Assembly (NCBI RefSeq): GCF_902859595.1
Contig: NZ_CADIJQ010000020.1
Coordinates: 1-45,331 of the forward strand
Direction of reading: 5' to 3'
Source of the DNA: Achromobacter kerstersii
GTDB taxonomy: Bacteria; Pseudomonadota; Gammaproteobacteria; Burkholderiales; Burkholderiaceae_B
Length of the DNA: 45,331 nucleotides
Shown one piece after another: positions 13,782-22,793 of this stretch. Positions within the stretch are counted from its first letter, which is position 1; each line of letters starts with the position of its first letter. The translations under genes and the position numbers were made by a program. The notes under the pieces are model-generated. The model was given only the letters and a program-made list of their open reading frames with translations. It was not told the DNA's origin and did not search any database.

Positions 13782-15770
13782 TTAATCGAAACGGAAAGAC
13801 AGCAGGGTGATGTCGTCACGCTGGGGACGGCCACCCTGGTACTCGGCCAGCGCTTGCGTAAATGCGGCGGCCTGTTCAGTTAACGGCTGCCGGGCGTGTC
13901 TCTTGAGCATTCCTGCAAAACGCGTGTTGCCGAACCCGAATCCGTGCTCGCCGCCTGCCTGGTCCAGGAAGCCGTCCGTCGCCAGGTAATACGTCCAGCC
14001 CGGTTCCATCTGCAAATCAATATTTTCGTAAGCGCCCGTGCGTTTGTCGCCCAATGCCCGCTTACCGCCGGGAATCTCGCGCAGCGTCTCGCCATCGCTG
14101 GCGTACAGGCTGATCTTGGCGCCCGCGTAGCGCAGGCGCCCGGACTGCCGGTCAATATATACCAGGCCCGCGTCGGTATTCGTGGCCAGTGCGCGGGGCA
14201 GTTGCGCATCCGCAAGCATGGCGCGGATGGCGGTGTCGGTGCGGGTCAGAATGCCGGCCGGATCGGCGGGGCCGGCCTCGGTAATGGCCAGATCGATGGC
14301 GGCGCGCGCCAGCATCGTCATCAATGCGCCCGGCACGCCGTGACCCGCGCAGTCCATGATGCCCAACAGGCAATTGGCGCCGTCGGAACGGAACACATAG
14401 AAGTCACCCCCCACCACATCACGCGGCTTCCACAGCACGAAGTGATGCGCACCGAGCGACTGCGTCAACTGGCGGTCTGGCAGGATGGCGCGCTGGATCA
14501 GGCTGGCGTAGTCGATCGAGTCGCCGATCTTCTTGTGCGCGGCGGCCATGGCGCGGTTGGCGTCTTCCAGTTCCGACGTGCGTTCGCGCACCTTGCTTTC
14601 GAGTTCGGCGGTGTGTTGGCGAACCTTGTCGGCCATCACGCCAAAGGCGCGGCTCAGGTCGCCGATTTCGTCCTGCCCGCCCGGCGGCAGGCGCACGTCG
14701 TAGCTGCCGTCGGCGATGGCGCGGGCTGACTGCTGCAAGCGGCGCAATGGGCGCAGCATCAAGCGTTCGATGGCGAAGCCGAAGCACAGCAGCATGGCGG
14801 CGAACAACAACACCAGGCCGATCGCGGCAGGCCACAGCCAGCCCGTGTCCAGCACGCGGGCCGCGCCCAGGTCCACCACCGTCAGCACGTGCCAGTGCAG
14901 TTCGGGCATGTAGGCGACCGACACCAATTGGCGCGTGCCGTCCATATTGACCCAGGCGGTCTGCACCGATTGCGGGTCGGCCTGGGCCGCGTGCATGGCG
15001 GCACGCAGTTCGTCGCGGCTGGGGCCAGCGTCCAACAGGTTGAACACCTGGCCGCGCGTGCCTGCGCCGCCGCCCGCGCCCGAGTTGTACGCGATCAGCG
15101 ACGCGTCCATATGCGCCTGGATCGCGCCGTCCTCGTCAACGATGATCGGTGTCACGCCCGGCTGGCCGCTGTTGACGAATTCGCGCAGGAAGCCGCCCAC
15201 ATCCAGACCGGCGCCGGTCAGGCCCACGACCTTGTCGCCGTCGCGCACCTGGGCGTTGATCCACACCTTGGTGGTCTGGAGCTTCAGGTCGGGATTGACG
15301 TTGATGTTGTATTTGGCCGGTGACTTCAGCGTGGCGTAGAACCAGCCGTCGTCGGCGGCGCTGCGGCTCAGCGTGTAGCGCGGCGTCTCGGACAGCGGCT
15401 TGTCGTCGTTGAAGTAGTAGTGGCCGGACTCGGCGCTGGCAATGAAATATGCGCGGCCCAGCAGGTCACGGCGGTAGCCGTCGGCTTCGCGAAAGAACAG
15501 TTCACGCGCGGCCGGGTCGTCTTCGTTGCGCAACCAACGCCGCGTGACTTCGCTGTCGGCCAGCCGCAAGGACAAGGCCAGCTCGCGCGACACCGGCGCC
15601 AGGATGCGTTGACGGTTCAACTGCGTGAAGTTGTCGGCGAAGGCGCGCCCGAAGTGGTCGCGGACCCCGTCCAGCACCAGCCAGCCGATCACGGCAGCGG
15701 GCGCTAAAGCGACCACGCACGCCAACAACAGCGCCATCAATGATTTTTTGCGCAAACCCCATTTCGCCAT
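13782..15770 (-). CDS. siaA: SiaA, membrane PP2C-type protein phosphatase with extracellular sensor and HAMP domain
   Basis: A 662-residue protein close to the known SiaA length. In order it has a TM helix (about 8-30), a periplasmic dCache-like sensor (about 35-285), a second TM (LWPAAIGLVLLFAAMLLCFGF), a HAMP domain, a coiled coil, and a SpoIIE/PP2C phosphatase domain with GGDFYVF, MDCAGHGVPGALMT and LATDGFLDQ metal-site motifs. It should dephosphorylate SiaC in response to an external signal and so activate SiaD. The start MAKWGLRKK at 15770 follows an AGGGAAGA sequence; a longer upstream frame runs through a REP-like palindrome and is not credible. Confidence 0.92.
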   Translation of the reverse strand: MAKWGLRKKSLMALLLACVVALAPAAVIGWLVLDGVRDHFGRAFADNFTQLNRQRILAPVSRELALSLRLADSEVTRRWLRNEDDPAARELFFREADGYRRDLLGRAYFIASAESGHYYFNDDKPLSETPRYTLSRSAADDGWFYATLKSPAKYNINVNPDLKLQTTKVWINAQVRDGDKVVGLTGAGLDVGGFLREFVNSGQPGVTPIIVDEDGAIQAHMDASLIAYNSGAGGGAGTRGQVFNLLDAGPSRDELRAAMHAAQADPQSVQTAWVNMDGTRQLVSVAYMPELHWHVLTVVDLGAARVLDTGWLWPAAIGLVLLFAAMLLCFGFAIERLMLRPLRRLQQSARAIADGSYDVRLPPGGQDEIGDLSRAFGVMADKVRQHTAELESKVRERTSELEDANRAMAAAHKKIGDSIDYASLIQRAILPDRQLTQSLGAHHFVLWKPRDVVGGDFYVFRSDGANCLLGIMDCAGHGVPGALMTMLARAAIDLAITEAGPADPAGILTRTDTAIRAMLADAQLPRALATNTDAGLVYIDRQSGRLRYAGAKISLYASDGETLREIPGGKRALGDKRTGAYENIDLQMEPGWTYYLATDGFLDQAGGEHGFGFGNTRFAGMLKRHARQPLTEQAAAFTQALAEYQGGRPQRDDITLLSFRFD

Positions 15771-15807
15771 GCGAAGTCTTCCCTGACAGCTTGATAAGAC
15801 GTGACGT

Positions 15808-15831
15808 GCGTGCCCACCTTGGTAGGCACGC
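15808..15831. repeat. REP-like palindrome in the siaA 5' region
   Basis: GCGTGCC/GGCACGC arms surround CACCTTGGTA, making a 24-bp imperfect palindrome 38 bp upstream of the siaA start. The core TGCCTACCAAGGTRGGCA pattern resembles the short REP-type palindromes scattered in many GC-rich proteobacteria, where spurious ORFs read PTKVGTH. It would lie in the siaA leader mRNA and could fold into a stable hairpin. No other copy was found in the window. Confidence 0.5.
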
Positions 15832-16002
15832 GATGGGCCCGGCGCTGCAAGTGTAGAGAACAGTGGGGGCAATTGAAACAGGTGCAAACGTCTGGATGCG
15901 TTCTAGACACCTTAAGTTTCAACGCAGCAATGTAAATGCCGCTTTATTGCGATTTATATCGTGCTTTTTACGTGCTCGCCCACGCTTCTTGCGGCTTTAT
16001 TA

Positions 16003-16706
<704 letters not shown>

Positions 16707-16707
<1 letters not shown>

Positions 16708-17510
16708 CACGCGGTCTCCTCGTCGCCCAGATAGGCTTGCCGCACTTCCGGATTGGCGCGGATTTCGTCGGGCGTGCCGGTCGCGATCACGCGGCCATAC
16801 ACCAGCACCGACAGGCGATCAGCCAAGCGGAACACCGCCTGCATATCGTGTTCTACCAGCAGCATGGCGGCGCGGCCCCGCAGCGTTTCAATCAGTTCGG
16901 TCAGGCGGACGGTTTCGTCCGGCCCCATGCCGGCCATGGGTTCGTCCAGCAGCAGCACGCTGGGCCTTGCGGCCAGCGCCAGCGCGAATTCCACCTTGCG
17001 CTGCTCGCCATGCGGCAGCGTGCCGGCCGGGCGTTCGAGCAAGCTGGCGTCGATGGCGCATTCACGCGCGAGTTCGCGCGCCTGTTCATACAGCGCGGAT
17101 TCGGCCGCGCGCGGCTTCCAGAATCGGAAGCTCGAGCCCGCGTGCGCCTGCACCGCCAGCACCAGGTTGTCCAACACGGTGGACTGCTTGAAGATATTGG
17201 TGATCTGATACGAGCGCGACAGCCCTGCCGCCACGCGCTGGTGTGCGTTCATGCTGGTCACGTCGCGCCCGCCCACGGTGAGCGTGCCGGAATCGGCCGC
17301 CAGCGTGCCGGACAACAGGTGGATCAGCGTCGACTTGCCTGCGCCGTTGGGGCCGATCAGGGCGTGGATCTCGCCCGGGTTCAAAGACAGCGACACATTG
17401 TCGGTGGCGACCAGCGCGCCGAAGCGGCGCACCAGGCCCGTCGCCTGCAAGACCGGGCTAGCCGTGGAATTGCCGTTCATGGTGGAACTGCCATTCATCA
17501 CTGCGCTCAT
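16707..17510 (-). CDS. livG: Branched-chain/aromatic ABC transporter ATP-binding protein LivG
   Basis: A 267-residue LivG-type ABC ATPase with Walker A GPNGAGKSTLIHLLSG, a divergent signature LPHGEQRKVEFALAL and Walker B VLLLDEPMAGMGPDET. The N-terminus carries a short repetitive extension (MNGSSTMNGNST) before the ATPase domain begins at about residue 20. The ATG at 17510 overlaps the livM stop by 4 bp; the longer frame upstream lies inside livM in another frame. It pairs with LivF to drive import. Confidence 0.9.
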
Positions 17511-18466
17511 GATCCCACCTTGCCCGATGCGGCACGGCCGCCAAACCACGGGCCAAACAACCCGACCAAACCGCGCGGTGCGCCAAACACCACGCACAGC
17601 AGCAGCACGCCCAGCGGCAGATGCCAGTATTCCGTCCACAGACGCAGCACTTCTTCCAGGGTCAGCATCACAACCGCGCCGGCCACACCGCCCCAGCGCA
17701 GGCCGATGCCGCCCACCAGCACCATGATCAGCAGGTTGGCCGACTGCGTCCAATGCATCAGGCTGGGCGAGATGAAGAGGTTATGGTTGGCCAGCAGCGC
17801 GCCCGCCAAACCCGCCGCCGCCCCGCTTAGCGTGAAGGCCACGAGCTTGATGCGGTAGACCGGGTAACCCATGGACTCCATGCGCGATTCGTTTTCGCGG
17901 ATGCCCTGCAAAGCCGTGCCAAAGCGCGAAGACACCACCCGGCTGAACACCCACATCAGCAGCGCAAACAGCACCAGCACCAAGTAATAGAAGCTGACGT
18001 CATTGGCCAGATCGATGCCCGGCAGCGTGGAATAGCCGGGCAGGTTCAGCCCGTCTTCCCCGCCGTACTGGCGCAACGAAATGAAGATGTAGAACAGCAT
18101 CTGCGCGAACGCCAGCGTGATCATGATGAAGTACACGCCACGGGTGCGCAGCGAGATCGCCCCGGTAATGGCCGCCAGCACGCCCGCCAGCAGCATCGCC
18201 ACCGGCCAGACGATCAGCGCCGACGTGATGCCCGACATCGCCAGAATGCCCACGGCGTAGGCGCCCGCGCCGAAGAAGGCCGCGTGCCCCAGCGCCACCA
18301 TGCCGCCGTAGCCCAGAATCAAATTCAGGCTGGTCGCGGCCAGCGCGTAGATAAGCACGCGGCGCACGAACGAAATGTAGAAGTCCAGGCCCAGTGCAGG
18401 CGCCACCAGCGGGAACGCCGCCAAGGCCGCCAGCAGGACCACCGTCCAGAGTGTGGTTCTCATCAT
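17507..18466 (-). CDS. livM: Branched-chain/aromatic ABC transporter permease LivM
   Basis: A 319-residue inner membrane permease of the LivM family with about nine hydrophobic segments and the family motif LILGYGGMVALGHAAFFGAGAY near residue 50. Late in the protein, GGIGLRWGGVAGAVVM corresponds to the conserved coupling region. The ATG at 18466 overlaps the livH stop (TGATG), and a second ATG follows directly. It forms the translocation pore with LivH. Confidence 0.9.
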   Translation of the reverse strand: MMRTTLWTVVLLAALAAFPLVAPALGLDFYISFVRRVLIYALAATSLNLILGYGGMVALGHAAFFGAGAYAVGILAMSGITSALIVWPVAMLLAGVLAAITGAISLRTRGVYFIMITLAFAQMLFYIFISLRQYGGEDGLNLPGYSTLPGIDLANDVSFYYLVLVLFALLMWVFSRVVSSRFGTALQGIRENESRMESMGYPVYRIKLVAFTLSGAAAGLAGALLANHNLFISPSLMHWTQSANLLIMVLVGGIGLRWGGVAGAVVMLTLEEVLRLWTEYWHLPLGVLLLCVVFGAPRGLVGLFGPWFGGRAASGKVGS

Positions 18467-19386
18467 CAACCCCGCGCCGGAAACAGGCCAGAGGGCCGGA
18501 ACACCAGCACAGCCGCCATCAAGACATAAATGGCAATGGCGGCCAGCGTCGGGCCGACGCTGGATGCCACGGCCGGCGAAAAGACCTGGCGCAACAGCAT
18601 CGGCAGAAACGCGCGCCCGGCCGTGTCCACCATGCCCACCAGCAAGGCGCCAACGAACGCACCGCGGATCGAACCGATACCGCCGATGACGATGCACACC
18701 AGCACCAGAATCAGGATTTCTTCACCCATGCCCACCTGCACCGAGGTGATCGGCCCCAGCAGCGCGCCGGCCACGGCGGCCAGCATGGCGCCCAGCACGA
18801 ACACGCCCAGGAACAGCAGCGGCACGCGCACGCCCATCAGCGTGGCCATCTGGCGGTTGGACGCGCCGGCCCGCACCAGAACGCCCGCGCGGGTGCGCGT
18901 CACGAACCAATACAGCCCAGCGGCCGCGGCCACGCCGAACACGATGATCATCAGGCGGTAAGCGGGGTACAGCAGATCGGGCAACAGGCGCACCGGGCCG
19001 GACAGCACGGCGGGCATGTTGAGCATGACGGGCGCGGGGCCCCAGATCATCTTGACCAGATCATTGGCGATAAGGATGACGGCATAGGTGCCCAGCACCT
19101 GAGCCAGGTGGTCGCGCAGCGCCAGGCGGCGGATGAGCGTCAGTTCCAACACCACGCCAACCAGGCCGGTGGCGACGGCCGCCACCAGAACGGCGGCGGT
19201 GAATGAACCTGTGCGCTGCATGGTTTCGGCGGCGACATAGGCGCCGGCCATGTAGAGCGAGCCGTGAGCCAGATTCATGATGTCCATGATGCCGAAGACC
19301 AGGGTCAGCCCGGCCGCGATCAGAAACAACATCAACCCAAACTGCAGACCGTTCAGCAATTGCTCGACGATCAGCGTAAACGTCAT
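18466..19386 (-). CDS. livH: Branched-chain/aromatic ABC transporter permease LivH
   Basis: A 306-residue membrane permease beginning MTFTLIVEQLLNGLQFGLML, with the LivH family segment FGIMDIMNLAHGSLYMAGAY and the C-terminal GGIGSIRGAFVGALLVG coupling motif. The ATG at 19386 has a strong GGGGGAAG ribosome site. It follows the binding-protein gene by about 125 bp. It is the partner of LivM. Confidence 0.9.
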   Translation of the reverse strand: MTFTLIVEQLLNGLQFGLMLFLIAAGLTLVFGIMDIMNLAHGSLYMAGAYVAAETMQRTGSFTAAVLVAAVATGLVGVVLELTLIRRLALRDHLAQVLGTYAVILIANDLVKMIWGPAPVMLNMPAVLSGPVRLLPDLLYPAYRLMIIVFGVAAAAGLYWFVTRTRAGVLVRAGASNRQMATLMGVRVPLLFLGVFVLGAMLAAVAGALLGPITSVQVGMGEEILILVLVCIVIGGIGSIRGAFVGALLVGMVDTAGRAFLPMLLRQVFSPAVASSVGPTLAAIAIYVLMAAVLVFRPSGLFPARG

Positions 19387-19512
19387 GAACACTTCCCCCT
19401 GCCGCGGACCTTGCGAGCGGTGCGCGTGCGATTCGAACCTGCGATGGCTGGCGGCGCGGGGCGGGTCAGTCCGGCATGGCCGGACGCCCCCACGCACGCG
19501 TAGCGTCTTACC

Positions 19513-20676
19513 TTAGAGCTTGCACTCGCCGACGTAGACGTCCTGGTACTTGTCAAACACCTTGCCCACCAGTTTGTTGGTGATGCGGCCGTTGCCGTCC
19601 TTGTCGACCACGCGCAGGTAGTAGGCCTGGATCGGATAGTGGTTCTTGCCGTAGGTGAAGCTGCCGCGCACCGACGGGTAGTCGGCCTTCTCAAGCGCCT
19701 TGATGATGGCGTCGCGGTCAGAGGCCTTGCCGCCTGCCTGCTTGACGGCGGCGTCCATGGCCATGATTACGTCGTAGGCCTGGGCGGCGTACACGGACGG
19801 GTAGCGGCCGTTGTATTCCTTGCGGAAGGCGTCAACGAAGATCTTGTTCTGCGGCACGTCCAGGTCATGCGCCCATTGCGCCGTGTTGTACATGCCCAGC
19901 ATGGGGTCGCCCACGGCCTGGATCACGTCTTCGTCAGCCGAGAAGCCCGGGCCGATCAGCTTGACGTTTTGCGACAGGCCGGCGGACACGAACTGCTTGA
20001 CGAAGTTGATGCCCATGCCGCCCGGCAGGAAGATGTAGACGGCGTCCGGCTTGGCGGCGCGGATCTGGGCGATTTCCGCCGCGTAGTCGATCTGGCCGAG
20101 CTTGGTGTAGACCTCGTCGCCCGGGGCGGTCTTGTAGCCGCGCTTAAAGCCCGTCAGCGCATCTTTGCCGGCCGGGTAGTCCGGGGCCATGATGAACATT
20201 TTCTTGAAGCCACGGTCAGCTGCGACCTTGCCGGCGGCTTCGTGGAAGGCGTCGTTCTGGTAGGACGTGCCGAACCAGTAGTTATTGCACTGGGCGCCAG
20301 CGAACTGGCTGGGGCCCGGGTTGTTCGACAGGTACGGCACCTTGGCGGCGAACAGCGCGGGGCCGACGGCCAGCGCCACGTTGGAACCAATGGGGCCAGT
20401 GAAGAAATCAATCTTGTCGCGCTGGATGTAGCGCGTGACCAGTTGGCGGGCCTGATCCGGGTTGCCGCCCATGTCGGTCTGCACGAATTCGGCGGGCTGC
20501 CCGCCGAGCTTGCTGCCCAGTTGCTTGATGGCCAGGTTGAAACCGTCGCGGGCTTCAGCGCCCAAGGCCGAGAACGGGCCGGAGATATCGTTGGCGATGC
20601 CGACTTTAACGGCGTCGGCCAGGGCCACGGCCGGAACCAGTGCGGCGGCGGCGATAAGGGAAGTGATCAAACGCAT
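19513..20676 (-). CDS. ABC transporter periplasmic substrate-binding protein (Peripla_BP_6/LivK-like)
   Basis: A 387-residue Leu/Ile/Val-type binding protein with a Sec signal peptide (MRLITSLIAAAALVPAVALA, cleavage before Asp21) and KVGIANDISGPFSALG at the mature N-terminus. It captures a small solute in the periplasm for LivHMGF. A binding protein of an ABC transporter is also encoded in the Azoarcus 2-aminobenzoate cluster. That parallel, and the shared operator with the catabolic operon, point to anthranilate or another aromatic acid as ligand (inferred). The start at 20676 was chosen for the signal peptide; the upstream extension is not a plausible coding start. Confidence 0.9.
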   Translation of the reverse strand: MRLITSLIAAAALVPAVALADAVKVGIANDISGPFSALGAEARDGFNLAIKQLGSKLGGQPAEFVQTDMGGNPDQARQLVTRYIQRDKIDFFTGPIGSNVALAVGPALFAAKVPYLSNNPGPSQFAGAQCNNYWFGTSYQNDAFHEAAGKVAADRGFKKMFIMAPDYPAGKDALTGFKRGYKTAPGDEVYTKLGQIDYAAEIAQIRAAKPDAVYIFLPGGMGINFVKQFVSAGLSQNVKLIGPGFSADEDVIQAVGDPMLGMYNTAQWAHDLDVPQNKIFVDAFRKEYNGRYPSVYAAQAYDVIMAMDAAVKQAGGKASDRDAIIKALEKADYPSVRGSFTYGKNHYPIQAYYLRVVDKDGNGRITNKLVGKVFDKYQDVYVGECKL

Positions 20677-20852
20677 GGTGGTGTGCTCCGTGCGCGAGCC
20701 CGCGCAGAGGGTGTTCTTTTTGAGGGTGCGATTCGAAAGACTTCTATGCCCGGCCTGCCGGCGCCATTGCGCCGCCGTCAAACGCGTGCGGCAAGATATT
20801 GCTTGCCACACCACAATCCCCTTGTGCAGCATAGGGAAAACTGGCGTGGTTC

Positions 20853-20873
20853 ATAGTTTAGGTTTAAAGTATT
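20853..20873 (-). promoter_or_regulatory. Candidate MarR operator/promoter of the ABC transporter operon
   Basis: Begins ATAGTTTAGG on the plus strand, with 17 of 21 bases identical to 8300-8320 upstream of the catabolic operon. The inner 18 bp form an inverted repeat TAGTTTA-GGTT-TAAAGTA with one mismatch. On the minus strand TTGTTT, an 18-bp spacer and TAAACT could serve as -35 and -10, so a bound repressor would cover the promoter. The site lies in the 328-bp divergent gap (20677-21004) between the transporter and marR; apart from this AT-rich stretch I see nothing else clear there. Confidence 0.6.
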
Positions 20874-21004
20874 CTTCAAAACAAGACTAGGGTTTTTACC
20901 GAAGGGTTTTCCCTCCACCTCAACGATGACCGCGTCGGATGGGTCGCCCGGTGCAACGCACGCGACAGTACCCGACATCCCGCCGAACCTCAAGAAAACC
21001 GACG

Positions 21005-21499
21005 ATGACTGACGCTCCCGATCTGGAATCCCGCGCCGCGCCCGATGACCACCACGCGTTGCGTCTGTGGCTGCGCATGCTCACCTGCGCCAATCTCGTC
21101 GAAAGCGAGATCCGCAGCCGGTTGCGCAATGAGTTCGACACCACGCTGCCGCGCTTTGACCTGATGGCGCAATTGCAGCGCGCGCCCAAGGGCATGAAGA
21201 TGGGCGAATTGTCGCGCCACATGATGGTCACCAACGGCAATATCACCGGCATCACCGACCAGCTCGAAAAAGAAGGCCTGGTGGTGCGCACCAAAGTGGA
21301 GTCAGACCGCCGCAGCTCGCTGATCAAGCTCACGCCTCAGGGCAAGAAGAGCTTTGCCCGCATGGCGCGCGCACATGAAACCTGGGTCAAGTCCATGTTC
21401 GGCGACTTGCCCGAATCCACCCGCAACGCGCTGTTCCAGGCGCTGGGCGAACTCAAGCTCCAGGTGGTCGCCACCCGGTCGGAATCGGCCAAGGGCTAA
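21005..21499 (+). CDS. MarR family transcriptional regulator
   Basis: A 164-residue winged-helix regulator with the MarR layout: dimerisation helices at both ends, recognition region MGELSRHMMVTNGNITGITDQLEKEGLV (about 75-102) and wing VESDRRSSLIKLTPQGK. It is divergent from the transporter operon. A MarR-like regulator is also reported in the Azoarcus 2-aminobenzoate cluster. MarR proteins often respond to aromatic acids or their CoA thioesters, so it probably controls both the transporter and the catabolic operon through the matching palindromes (inferred). The ATG at 21005 was chosen because the domain starts soon after. Confidence 0.88.
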   Translation: MTDAPDLESRAAPDDHHALRLWLRMLTCANLVESEIRSRLRNEFDTTLPRFDLMAQLQRAPKGMKMGELSRHMMVTNGNITGITDQLEKEGLVVRTKVESDRRSSLIKLTPQGKKSFARMARAHETWVKSMFGDLPESTRNALFQALGELKLQVVATRSESAKG

Positions 21500-21517
21500 C
21501 GCTTGTGAAGAGACGCC

Positions 21518-21541
21518 CCGGGCGCTGAAATCCGCGCCCGG
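21518..21541 (+). terminator. Possible terminator hairpin after marR
   Basis: CCGGGCGC (21518-21525) pairs perfectly with GCGCCCGG (21534-21541), leaving an 8-nt loop, and TTTGG follows. It lies 18 bp beyond the marR stop. The T run is short, so termination efficiency is uncertain. Confidence 0.45.
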
Positions 21542-21561
21542 TTTGGCGCATAATTGCCGCC

Positions 21562-22638
21562 ATGATTCCGGTATCTCTTCCTGGCGGTAATTTCTATGTG
21601 CTGATGGCGGCCTCGCTGGCCTGCCTGGCCACGTTGCTGACTTGGCTGGCGGTGTTGGCCACCACCCGCAGCGCCCGGCTCTGGCTGGGCGGCCACCGCC
21701 GCGTCGGCTCCACGCTGATGACCTTCCTGGCGCTTATCGGCGCCATCTTTCCCTATCAGCAGTTCAGCCTGTGGTTTGCCGCCCAGCGCGATGCCCAGGC
21801 CGACGCCGACCGCAAGACGACCTTGCCGCACGCGACCCGGCTGGCGGGCGTGGACATGCCGGCTGGCACTGTGCTCAGCCTGACGCGCGCAGGCGAGCTG
21901 GCGTCGTTCGATCGCGCCGTCTTCCCCGAGACCCATCCTGCGCCCGTGCTCGGGGTCAACGCCACGCAGCTCTTCCGCTACGCCGCCACGCCCAAGCAGC
22001 CCGAAACCCTGTCCGTTGAAATCGCCCGCGACCAGGCGCAGGAAGGCTGGCTGTGCGCCCATGGCCATCGGCTTGAATTCGTGATGCAGGGCGGCCAGCC
22101 CCGCTTTTCCAGCTGCCATCTGGCGATTGGCAACACGCTGGACAAGCAGCCCGTACCGGCCGGCGCCTGGCTGAAAGTTGACGAAGCGGCGCGCGGCACG
22201 CCGCTGGATACCAACGCCAACGCCAATACCAACGCCAACACCGACACCACCGCCACGTCGCCGCGCTGGCTGCTGCGCACCGAGGGCAGCGACGCGTTGA
22301 GCCTGCACCAGATGCCGCTGCTGAAAGTCGACATGCGGCTGGACGCCCAGCGCCGGATGTTGAATTTCGAAGGCCTGCTGGCGCGCGAAGCGATCCTGGG
22401 CAGCATGACCTACCCGCCCGGCACCCGCGTGCTGTCCGCGCCCCCTCGCCTGCCCGGCGCGCAGCCAGGCGACCTGCTGTTTTCCCCGTCGCGGGGCCGG
22501 ACGGCCCGCCGCGAGGGTGGTGAAGAAGTCTCAGCAGGCAATTCGGTGCTGCAAGCGCCGGACGGCACCGTGCGCAGCGTGTTGAGCAACCGCGAAGCGG
22601 GCGTCCTGGACGTGGCCGCCATGCGAATGGCCCCCTGA
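21562..22638 (+). CDS. Hypothetical membrane-anchored protein upstream of argJ
   Basis: A 358-residue protein I do not recognise. Two hydrophobic segments near the N-terminus (about 10-35 and 50-72, FYVLMAASLACLATLLTWLAV and STLMTFLALIGAIFPYQQF) are followed by a soluble region with two segments (MPAGTVLSLTRAGE, YPPGTRVLSAPP) that look like related beta-rich repeats. A low-complexity TNANANTNANTDT stretch (residues about 217-229) is encoded by a near-hexanucleotide repeat. It starts 62 bp after marR and ends 155 bp before argJ. Base composition resembles its neighbours. Coding status is likely, given its length and start; function unknown. Confidence 0.7.
   Translation: MIPVSLPGGNFYVLMAASLACLATLLTWLAVLATTRSARLWLGGHRRVGSTLMTFLALIGAIFPYQQFSLWFAAQRDAQADADRKTTLPHATRLAGVDMPAGTVLSLTRAGELASFDRAVFPETHPAPVLGVNATQLFRYAATPKQPETLSVEIARDQAQEGWLCAHGHRLEFVMQGGQPRFSSCHLAIGNTLDKQPVPAGAWLKVDEAARGTPLDTNANANTNANTDTTATSPRWLLRTEGSDALSLHQMPLLKVDMRLDAQRRMLNFEGLLAREAILGSMTYPPGTRVLSAPPRLPGAQPGDLLFSPSRGRTARREGGEEVSAGNSVLQAPDGTVRSVLSNREAGVLDVAAMRMAP
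22210..22248 (+). repeat. Short in-frame hexanucleotide-like repeat (ACCAAC/GCCAAC)
   Basis: About six imperfect 6-bp units built from ACCAAC and GCCAAC encode alternating Asn with Thr or Ala. Because the unit is a multiple of three, copy-number change would alter linker length without a frameshift. Confidence 0.7.
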
Positions 22639-22741
22639 TTACCGATGATGGCCGCGGATGCCCCCAGGGCATGCCCCTGGCCGCCCCCCTGACAAACCCC
22701 TGCCGCAAAGCGGTGGGATAATACGAAGCTTTCACCCACCC

Positions 22742-22764
22742 GCCGCCTATTTTCGGGCGGCGAT
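22742..22764 (+). other. Stem-loop in the argJ leader
   Basis: CGCCGCC and GGCGGCG form a 7-bp stem around TATTTTCG, about 30 bp upstream of the argJ start. A GATAAT sequence at 22717-22722 may be the -10 of the argJ promoter, though no good -35 is visible. The stem-loop would then sit in the 5' leader. Confidence 0.4.
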
Positions 22765-22793
22765 TCCGTCCTGCCTACTCAAGAGACGAAGTC

